DNA from: an uncultured Methylococcaceae bacterium
GTDB taxonomy: Bacteria; Pseudomonadota; Gammaproteobacteria; Methylococcales; Methylomonadaceae
Direction of reading: 5' to 3'
DNA: 64,000 nucleotides
NCBI GenBank assembly: GCA_903945375.1
Contig: CAJAVP010000001.1
Location: 1-64,000 of the forward strand
Shown: positions 43,748 through 54,300 of the stretch, in pieces
Numbering within the stretch: the stretch's first letter is position 1
Layout of the letters: each line of letters begins with the position of its first letter
Notes under the pieces: model-generated
Databases searched by the model: none
Told to the model about the DNA's origin: nothing
Seen by the model: only the letters and a program-made list of their open reading frames with translations
Program-made: the position numbers and the translations under genes

Positions 43748-45328
43748 ATGTTGCCATTCGCGTTAGGAATTGGAGTCTTAGCTTTTTCAGCCGTTGTGTC
43801 TGCAACTGAACAAACGGCTGAAACCACGCCGACTTTTGATATGTTGGAAATTCAGGTAGACGGCAATACCGTGCTGGATAAACAAGTGGTTGAAAAAACC
43901 TTATATCCCTTTTTGGGCAATGCCAAAACCGTGAGCGATGTAGAACAGGCACGCCAAAAATTAGAAGCGGTTTATCGTGAACACGGCTATCCCACCGTTT
44001 TAATAGATATTCCTGAGCAAGATGTGGCGGAGGGCGTGGTTCGTTTGCAAGTGGTGCAAGGTGAGGTTGAGCAGATAAAAGTAACCGGCTCTCGCTATTT
44101 TTTGCCCAGTAAAATAAAAGAACAGGTTTCGGCACTCGCAACCGGACAAGTGCCATACATGCCAAAGGTTCAAGAACAAATGGATGGCATGGGTAAAGAA
44201 TCCGCCGATCGTCAAGTGACTCCAATTTTTCGTGCCGGCGCAACGCCTGGAAAAACCGAGGTGGAATTGCGGGTTAAAGATGAATTACCGCTGCATGGCA
44301 GTTTAGAAATGAATGGGCGAAACTCGGACAATACCAGTAAAACGCGCTTAGTCGGTTCACTGCGTTACGATAATTTATGGCAACGTTTTCATAGTGCCTC
44401 ATTGCAATATCAAGTGTCGCCTGAGAATGCCAATGAAGTTGAAGTTTGGTCGGGAACTTATGTTTTACCAACGCATTGGGCGGATACTCGTTTGGCTTTA
44501 TATGGGGTGGGCATAAGCTCAAGTACCCAAATGGGGGCGAATGTGGGAGGGCTGTCGGTGCTGGGTTCTGGCGAAATTTATGGGGCACGTTTAATCAAGC
44601 CACTGCCAGCCTTGAATGCGTATAGCCATAGTTTTACTTTCGGTTGGGATTATAAGAGCTTCAATCAAGGGATTAGTCGTCAAGGTCAAGATTTACAAAC
44701 CTCGCCCATTAGCTATGTGCCGTGGTTGGTAAGTTACGACAGTCAGTGGCGTTATCCCGGCGTGACTACTACCTTATCATCTGCTCTACATTTTTCTGTT
44801 CAAGGCTTAGGTAACAGTCAGACCGAGTTTGAACGTCGCCGTCTTAATGCGCGTCCTAATTTTGTTTATTTAAGCAGTGAATTCAAACAACTATGGGAAA
44901 TACCCTGGGATATGCGAATCGCCGCTCGGGTTGCAGGGCAAATCGCTTCAAGCCCCCTCATCAGTAATGAGCAATTTGCCGTAGGCGGGCCGCAAAGTGT
45001 GCGCGGTTATCATCAAACCCAGCAATTGGGTGATGACGGTATCAATTTTTCTGTTGAGTGGCAAAGTCCGCAATTAAAACCCGTTGCTTGGGATTTTGTA
45101 CAAACTCTAAGAGCGCATTGGTTTTTTGATTATGCTCAGTTATGGATAAAAGACGTGCTGGCACCCAGTCCCAGCGTTTATCGTTTGGCGGGAGTTGGCA
45201 TGGGTTTTAGGCTGCAAATGTACCGGCATTGGTTGGGTGAATTGGATTGGGCGTATCCTTTGGAGCGACAAGGCAGTGTTGATGTGGGCAATCAACGGAT
45301 AGATTTCAAACTGGCTTACGAGTTCTAG
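43748..45328 (+). CDS. Two-partner secretion transporter TpsB (FhaC/ShlB family), copy 2
   Basis: 526-residue outer-membrane transporter for TpsA2. The signal peptide is short and uncharged (MLPFALGIGVLAFSAVVSA); with no ribosome site visible before 43748, the true 5' end may be altered by the upstream rearrangement. After it come POTRA segments (FDMLEIQVDGNTVL and VLIDIPEQDVAEGVVRLQVV) and the ShlB barrel, with the VRGY loop motif (AVGGPQSVRGYHQ) and a C-terminal KLAYEF strand. It aligns throughout with TpsB1 (for example the shared YDNLWQ-LHSAS/FHSAS and YGARLIKPL blocks). tpsA2 starts 2 nt after its stop. Confidence 0.92.
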   Translation: MLPFALGIGVLAFSAVVSATEQTAETTPTFDMLEIQVDGNTVLDKQVVEKTLYPFLGNAKTVSDVEQARQKLEAVYREHGYPTVLIDIPEQDVAEGVVRLQVVQGEVEQIKVTGSRYFLPSKIKEQVSALATGQVPYMPKVQEQMDGMGKESADRQVTPIFRAGATPGKTEVELRVKDELPLHGSLEMNGRNSDNTSKTRLVGSLRYDNLWQRFHSASLQYQVSPENANEVEVWSGTYVLPTHWADTRLALYGVGISSSTQMGANVGGLSVLGSGEIYGARLIKPLPALNAYSHSFTFGWDYKSFNQGISRQGQDLQTSPISYVPWLVSYDSQWRYPGVTTTLSSALHFSVQGLGNSQTEFERRRLNARPNFVYLSSEFKQLWEIPWDMRIAARVAGQIASSPLISNEQFAVGGPQSVRGYHQTQQLGDDGINFSVEWQSPQLKPVAWDFVQTLRAHWFFDYAQLWIKDVLAPSPSVYRLAGVGMGFRLQMYRHWLGELDWAYPLERQGSVDVGNQRIDFKLAYEF

Positions 45329-45330
45329 CT

Positions 45331-48300
45331 ATGAATAAAGACCGCGATTTTCTTTCTTCAAGCCCCTTAGTGTTAGCTATTCGTGCCTTGTTAGCCGGAG
45401 GTTTAAGCATTAGCTCGGCTTATGCGGAGCTGCCAATCCCACTCGCAGATGTCAGCTTATCTGCTACACCGGTGGCTATTGCGACCCAAGGTCAAGCGGC
45501 AGCCAGTATCAATAGCAATACGATGACGATTACTCAGACTAGCGATCAAGCCAGTATCGATTGGGCAAGTTTTAATATCAGTCCTGACAGCCGTGTGAAC
45601 TTTGCTCAACCGTCAACGACATCGGTGGCATTAAATAACATTCATCAAGCCGATGCCAGTCACATTATGGGTACATTGACCGCTAACGGTCAGATTTATC
45701 TGGTCAACCAAAATGGTTTTGTGTTTGGCAAAGAGGCACAGGTGAATGTAAATGCGTTAGTTGCCACAACTCTGGGCGTTAGTGATGCGGTGCTACAAAA
45801 AGGCTTAACCAGTGCTTTCACGGAAAACGGTGCAGCGGCATTAGAAGGCAATGGCGAGGTGTTTTTAAAAGATAAGCAAGGTCAGTTTATCCACGACCAG
45901 CAAGGGCAAAAAATCAAAATTCAGATTTATATTGAAGATGGCGCACGACTGAATACTCAGGGCAAAGGTGGTCGCGTTATTATTGCCGCACCGGTTATTA
46001 ACAACGCCGGTACGATTAACACGACCGATGGTCAAACGATACTGGCTGCGGCAAAAGATAAAGTCTATTTACAAGAAGCGGGCAGTGATTCTGATATTCG
46101 CGGTCTATTGGTAGAAGTTGGCACGGGCGGTGAAGTCAATAATATGGGTAAAGTGCTGGCAGAACGTGGCAATGTCAGCTTGATGGGTTTTGCGGTCAAT
46201 CAGGATGGCATGGCGAAAGCCAGTAGTTCAGTCAGCTTGAATGGCTCGGTGCGTTTGTTAGCACGCGAAGGTATTCAAGACCCTATTGGCACAGGCGGAA
46301 AATTATTACCCAAAGCCACGGTTAGAAATGCCAGTTTGGATGATGAGTTAGGTCAGTATGCAAGTGTTCAATTAGGCAAATCGAGCGTCACTGCGGTTGA
46401 TCTGGATAGCGATAAAACGAGCACCGCGATTGATGCCCAAAAAACCGCTCCCTCAACCATAGAAATCGCAGGGCATGACATCACTCTGCAAGATAAAGCC
46501 CTTGTGCAAGCTCATTCTGGAAAAATAGCCGTTCGTGCATTGGATAATCCGGCGGATTCAGCGCAAAAAGGCTCGGCACAAGTGACTCTGGCATTAGGCA
46601 GTCAAATCGATGTATCGGGTGTCAAAGATGTTAGTCTGCCCATGTCACGCAATATTGTCGATGTGGAATTGCGTAAGAACGAGCTTAAAGATGCGCCACT
46701 GCAACGAGACGGTGTGTTGTTTGGTCAGACTGTCGCAGTTGATTTGCGTACTGCTAAACTCAGCTACGATGCTGAGCATCAATTGACGAGTGCCACCATT
46801 CCCGTTGCCGATATCAAAGGCGCGGTTGATCGTATCGGACGAAATATCGACGAGCGTAGCACGGCGGGCGGCTCGGTCGATTTAAACGCATCGGGCGCAG
46901 TCATTACTCAAGCAGGCAGTTTAATTGACTTTTCTGGTGGCTCGGTGGCCTATCAAGCGGGTACTATTGAAACCACTCATTTGGTCGCTAATGGACAACT
47001 TTATGATATTGCCAGCGCTGATCCTGACCGCCATTACGACAGCATTTATGGCGTCATCACGGAAAATCATCCGCAGTGGGGCGTAACAAAAACTTGGCAA
47101 GTACCTGGTTTATCGGTTGCTCATTTTGAGACCGGCTATGTAGAAGGCAAAGCGGGCGGTCGTTTAGCGATCAACACCTTTGAAACCCAGCTCCAAGGCA
47201 ATCTGGACGGCTCAACGCTTTCCGGAATATTTCAACGCACACTGGCTGAACGCCCAGACGGCAGTACCTTTACAGTCGATTTAAGCAACAACACGCCATT
47301 GGGGCTACAAAATATTTTAGTCAATTCGACCGGTCAATTATCAGCATCATCAGAACATAGCAGCGAAACAATAGCGCCTTCGGTTTTAGCAGACGATTTG
47401 TTCAAGCGTGCCGGTATTCGTCATGTACACATCAATACGAATGGTGAAATTCAGATTGCTAAGGACGCGCAGATTGAATTGCCCGACCATGCGAGTTTAA
47501 GCCTAGCTGCGTCTGGGATTGAAGTACAAGGTTCGATTAACGCACCCTCTGGCACACTCAATTTTGAGCCGATTCGTATTGCCGATACGCTACGACCGAA
47601 TCCTATTATCCTGGGCGAATCGGCCCGTATTGATGTCTCGGGACGCTGGCTGAATGATTTTCAAGATAGCCGACAAGTACGCGCATTAAGCCCTATTGTG
47701 ACCGATGGCGGTAGCGTAACTCTCGTGGCAGAACAAGGTGATTTACAATTACAACCCGGCAGTGTGATTGATGCCAGCGGCGGTGCGCGTGTTGATAATG
47801 CCGCGCAAGTTCATTCCGGACAAGGCGGTGTAATCAATCTGACAGCGGCGAGTCATGAGAGCGGTGTCGAGGTGTCCAATTTGATTTTAGGCGGAACATT
47901 AAAAGCGTATGGCATCGAGCAAGGTGGTCGTCTCAGTTTGAGTACGGGTGCGATTGAGCTTGCAGCATCTGTTGTCCAACCTCAACCGGATAATGCGACG
48001 GCGAAAATCGAGCCGCTTTATTTAAGTCCAGACTTTTTCCGGCAGGGTGGTTTTGCTGAATATTCGCTCACGTCGACGGTTGAGGGTTTAGCCGTTGCCG
48101 ATAACACGTCGATTTATCCGCAACAGCAAAACTGGCAGTTAAATTCGTCGATGTTAAATCAGGCAACCGGCAGCGAAATCGAAGATTTTAGTCAACTCGT
48201 TGTGTTGCCCGATGAGGTTCGCAATCCTACGCAGCTGAGTTTATCGTTTAGTGAGTTACTCACCCAAAATTCGAGTGAGCGCCTAACCGTAGGTCAGGGT

Positions 48301-51300
48301 GCAAGTCTACAAACTGATACCGGCGGTCAGTTAAAACTGAGTTCCGATACGTCCGTATTCGTTGAAGGGCGTCTCAACGCTCCAGCTGGCACGATTGCTA
48401 TCACGATTAATACACCCAGCAGCGGTGATAAAGGCTATTTTGCCTCGCAAGGGATTTGGTTAGGGGAGAATAGTCAATTAGTAGCAAAAGCGCAGTTTAA
48501 ACCCGAGTTCAATGCATATGGCTTGCATACCGGCGAGATGCTGCCCGGTGGTTCAGTCAGTTTGCTTGCCAAACGCGGTTATATTGTGACTCAACAAGGC
48601 GCATTAATTGATGTGTCAGGCGGCTCGGGGAACTTAGATTTGCAGAGCCCTTCTGGCGTAGTCACACAAAACATAGCGGCGGCGGGTGGTTCGATTGCGC
48701 TATCAGCAGGCGAAGGTCTGTTGATGGATGGGCGTTTTAATGCGGTAAGTGGCGGTCATGAGACGGCAGGCGGGCAATTATCCGTTGAAATCAGTCGTAA
48801 TCTAAGAAGCAAACCGTTGTTGCCAATTAGTGGCGGGCTATTTCCGGATGATACGAATAAAACCTTACCGCAAACGATTGTCATCGCCGATTTATCGCAA
48901 GCGATTCTTCCTAAGAACTTAGAATTAGGCGGTGCGTTGTCTGCCAATACGTTCAGCGGTCGGGCTTTTTTGAACAGCCCACAACTCAATGCCGCAGGAT
49001 TTTCCACGTTGCAATTTAAAACCGATGTGTTGGGTGCAAATGCCAATTATGCAGGTAGCGTTCAGTTTAAAGGTGATGTGGATTTGACGGCAACGCAACA
49101 AATTATCTTAGACACGCCAACTTTACAGAGCAACGGCGGGCAAATTCATCTAAATACAGCTTATGCAGCACTAGGTTCAAGTCATAGTCGAATCGATAAA
49201 GATTTGGGCAATGGCCAATTTGCGACCACACTCGCACCGGCGGCACAAACCGGGGCAGGTCAATTGACAGTGGCGGCGCAAGGTATCGATTTAATCGGTG
49301 GTTTGAGCTTCAATGGTTTTAACAGCGTGAGTTTAAACAGTGCCGGAGACATCCGCACACAAGGTATTCGCGTTCGTTCAGATAGCAAAGATTTTCTGGG
49401 TGAATTGAAATTGGCGGGGGATTTAAATCTGAGTGCCAGCCAATTGTACCCCGCTACATTAAGCCAGTACCAGTTCACATTGAACGGCAGTGACAAAACG
49501 CGCTTTAGTCTGAGCAACAACGGTAATGAGGCGACTCCAGTTTATTCTGCTGGCGGTAGCCTGACCATCAAAGCCCCTAATATCGAGCAAGGCGGTCGCT
49601 TGAAAGCGCCCTTGGGTTCGTTGGCATTAGCGGCGACGCAAAATCTCACCTTATTAAACGGTAGTTTGACTTCAGTATCCGGAGACGGATTGACCGTTCC
49701 TTTTGGACAAGGCTCGGGGGGTATCAATTGGCTTTATCCGCTAGATTCAGCTGGGAATAGCAATAAAGTGATTAGCCATCCACCAGATAAACAGTTGAGT
49801 TTAAAAGGCAAAGCTATTGCCTTAAATCAAGGTGCGACGGTTGATCTTTCAGGTGGCGGGGATTTGTATGGCTATGAGTTTATCAGTGGCCCAGGCGGTT
49901 CGGTTGATGTGCTGGATGCGAACTCGCCTAACTTTGTTGAAAAATACGCGATTATTCCAAGTTTAGGCAACGCTTTAACACCTTATGATCCACAAGAATT
50001 CAATGCGTCAGGTTTACATACGGGAGACAGTGTTTATTTAAGTGCCAGTCCAACGCTGACGGCAGGTTGGTATACCTTGTTACCCGCTCATTATGCGTTA
50101 TTGCCCAATGCGTATTTGCTTACGCCACAACCCGACACGCACAATTACTTAACTGAACAAGCCACCCGTAATTTGGCAGGTGCCGACATCGTAGCGGGGC
50201 GTTATGGCGTTGCCAGCGCCCATAATGCGGATGACCGTTGGCAAGCGTTCGCCGTTGAGCCGGGCAGCGTGGCGCGGACTCGCTCACAGTACACGGATTA
50301 TTTTGCGAATACGTTTTTTGCCACGCAAGCAAGGCCGAACGATGCAGGGCGGTTGGCGATTATGGCTCAATCTGATTTGTCATTGGGTGCGAGTTTACTC
50401 GCCACGCCAGCTAATACGGGTTTGGCTGGGCAAGTCGATATCAGTGCGGACAATTTACTCATCGTGGGTCATCGTGAAGACAGCGCGGATCAAACCGGCA
50501 CGGTTAGCCTGCTTGCTGAGGATTTAACCCAACTCAATGCGCCGAGTTTATTATTAGGCGGCGTTCGTATTAAAACTCAAACGGGTCAAAAAATAGCCGT
50601 TTCCGCTAAAACCTTGAGCATTGCTGGAGATGCCCAATTAGCAGGTTCAGAAATTCTGTTGGCGGCACAAAACCAACTTCGCCTGCAATCTGGAGCTGTT
50701 GTTGAGAGTCTTGGTCAAACAGACGCGCCAGCGACTTCGTTGCAAATGGCCAATCAAGCTCAAAACAACAGTGATGGCGCATTGCTACGGGTGTCATCGG
50801 CGGGACAGGCGCAAGTGACTCGCAACCAAAAAGTGACGGCTAAAACGGGTGAATTGATTGTTGAGGCGGGCGCGTTGCTTAAATCGTCAAATTCCATGCT
50901 GCTGGATTCCACCAAAAATACCGTGTTTGCTGGTGATATCGCCATGCAGGGTGGCTCTTTAGCATTAAATGCCAGCAAAATCAGTCTCGGTGCTGCGCCT
51001 GCGGGAACGTCAGGTTTAGTATTAGCCAGCACACCATCAAACTTAGATGAGTTAAAACTGACCAGTACCAGCGATGTGGCGATTTATGGGGCAGTTTCAG
51101 TCAATGCTGGCTTGTTAGCAATCAATGCCGCGCAACTTAACGGCTTTGATAATAGCGATAAAACGGCAGAACTCAGTGCCACGCAAACGATTCAATTAAA
51201 CAATACGGCCGCTAAAGCGGGCGTAGCCGGTACGGGCAACGGTCGTTTAAATCTATGGGCTGAGGAAATTGATTTGGGCAGTGGTGAGCTTGCCGTTAAT

Positions 51301-54300
51301 GGCTTTGCCCAAGTTAATTTCAATGCGCCAACGATAAAAGGATTAGGGCAAACCTTGGCAGCTGAGACCGGCGTAGCTCAACTGGCTGCGCCAAATCAAC
51401 TCACACTGAATGCCGATGTCACTTTGCAAACCCAACAGATTATTGGGGGGGCAGGTGCAAGCACGCGCCTCGATGCGTCGGGGCATCAGCTTACGCTTAA
51501 TGCGCTGGAGGCAGCGACAACATCGACCGCTGAACTGGGTGCAAGTTGGACTATCATTGGCGATAGCCTAACTAGCAACGCGCATTTTGACTTACCCGCT
51601 GGTGAGCTGCAATTGACAGCTTTACAAGGAAATATCGACTTAACAACCGGCTCGCAAATTGATGTGTCGGGGCGTTCAATCAATTTTGCGGAGCATGTCA
51701 AGGCTGCACCGGCTGGCCGCGTGTCATTATCAGCGCAACAAGGCAATATCCATTTGGCGAGCGACGCGGCGATTAATTTGGCGGGCGCGGTGCAAGATAA
51801 CCAACAAAACAGTGATGCGGGCAAGCTGAGCGTTTATGTGCCCAATGGTCAGTTTAATTGGGAAGGTAAGGTGTCAGCCGTCAATGGCATGGAGAATAGC
51901 GCCTATCAACACGCGCAGTTTTCATTGGATACCAACGAGTTAGGGCAGGGCGGTTTTTCTGCGCTAAATCAGCAACTGGCCGAGGCCGGTTTTACTGGGG
52001 CTATTCAGCTTGAACAACACAATGGCGATGTCACGATTGCGGCAACGGACATTGTTGATGCTGACGCATTCCAACTGAGTGCAGACCAAGGCAAGGTGAC
52101 CATTAATGGCATCCTCAATATCAACGATAAGTCTAGCGGTGCAGTTTCGGTATATGGCAGAAATGGCATCAGTTTGGGCGCATCGGCGCAAATCAACAGC
52201 CACAGCGTCACGTTGGACACCGTGCATCGTGATGATTCGGGTAGTGGCTTATTAGATTTGGCGCAAGCCGCGTTGATTGATGTTTCGGGAGATAACGGCG
52301 GCACGGTGCATTTGCGTACCGGTCGTGATGATGCCCAGCAAACTATCGCTATCACGACTATCGGTACACAAATACTGGGTGCAAATCCTGAGCGTACCTA
52401 TTTAGAAGCTACGCGCGTTTACGGCGGACAAACGACCATCAACACCGCCACTATCAATAGCTGGCAGCAAGATACTCAGCATTTTATGGCGGCTACGCCG
52501 AAATGGGTTAATAACACGAATGCGCCGATTACGTTGCTACCCGGCTTAGAAATTCGCAGTGACGGCGATTTAAGCCTAGCGAATCAATGGGATTTACTCA
52601 GCTGGCGTTATGCTGATAGTGCGGGTGATTCCGTCTTGCCGGGTTTTTTGACTCTTAATGCAGCCGGTAATTTGGCGATTAAAGCGAGTCTGACCGATGC
52701 GTTTGCCACCGCGTATTTACCCGGACAATCATCCATTAAATTCCAAGACGTACTGCAAACGGGCAATTCTTGGCACTATCACTTAATAGCCGGTGGCGAT
52801 GTGCAATTAGCCAATAGTTATTTAGCCCCTGATCCGTTGGGTACAGGATTGAAAGTCAATGAGCAAGTCGTGGTCAGAACGGGTACGGGTACTATTGATA
52901 TGGCGGCGGGTGGCAATATCCAGTTTATTGCCAGCAAGTTTGATCCCAGTGCCGCCGCTGCCGTGTACACAATGGGCACACCAGCAACCTATACCCGAGG
53001 TCAATTATTAAGCTGCGTTGTGCCTGGCGTACCGAATAAGTCGGACGGCGAAGCGGATGCCGATTATTTAAATCGCCTCGATCCGGCGCAAATGAATACA
53101 GTACTGCGCTATGGCTATGTCAATGAAACATTGCTCGGTTTGGTGTTTCGAGTGGCTGAATACCCAACCCAAGGCGGTAATATTCAACTCCACGCTGGCG
53201 GTACGATTAGCGGTATCAATACCGGTCAGGCTATCAGTGATTGGTTGGTTCGCAGTGGCGCAATCAACGATAACCTTCGACCCACGGCTTGGGGAATCAA
53301 TATCAATGGTGATCGCACCAGCCCCATCAACGGCATTTCAGCGAAGGGCGGTCGTTTTTTCAATCAAAACATATCTACCTTGGGTGGCGGTCAGGTCACT
53401 GTTGAGGCGGGTGGCGATATTAAAGACTTATCAATCATGTTGCCGACTACGGGTAAACCGTTTGGCACGGTCAGTACCGCCAGCAATCAATGGACACAAT
53501 CCAACACTGTGATAAATGGTGGCGGCGATTTAATCGTAAGCGCCGGTCATCAGATTGTTGGCGGAGAGTTTTATGTTGGTCGCGGCATCGCGACACTTAC
53601 GGCGGGTGATTCGCTTGGTACACCAAATGCCACAGCGACAACACAAACATTGGGCACAATTTTGGAATTAGGTGAGGGCAGTGTTAATGTCAAAGCCCGT
53701 CAAGATGTTGTGATTGCTTCTGTTTTTAATCCCACCGTATTAAAACAAACCAATTTATTACCGTTTGCGGCAGGTGGTGAATCGCAGTTTTTTAGTTATG
53801 GCGACAGCAGTGCGGTCAATCTATTAGCGACCGCTGGCAATATCGTGCTGCAAAACGATACAGATGCCATTCAAGCCTCAAAAAACTTAGATACCAGTGC
53901 AGCATCAGGTTTTGAATACGCTGTTTACCCGGGTAGCTTGTCGGCAGTAGCATTGTCAGGTGATATACGCATTAACCATTCGTTGACCTTATACCCCTCT
54001 ACGCAAGGTGAGTTGACTTTATTGGCAGGGCGTAACATCAGCACGGACAGCAATGCTGCACAGTTGATTAATGTTCATATGTCAGATGCAGATATGGCAT
54101 TTCTCCCGAGCATTGCATCACCAGCACAACAATTGGAAGGGAGTCTGAGCGACGGTTTGATTCGCACCCGCGAGCGTCTTGATGCTTCCACACCGGATGC
54201 GGCGTTAATCCATGCGGCAACACCGCTACATCTTGGCGATGTCAGCAAACCGGCAATTATTGCCAAACTGGGCGATATTCGTTTTGCCGCTGATTCAGAG

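Noticed and set aside
43701-44243. 180-codon minus-strand frame opposite tpsB2
   Set aside because: It is the antisense shadow of the TpsB POTRA region, which has strong family motifs on the plus strand.
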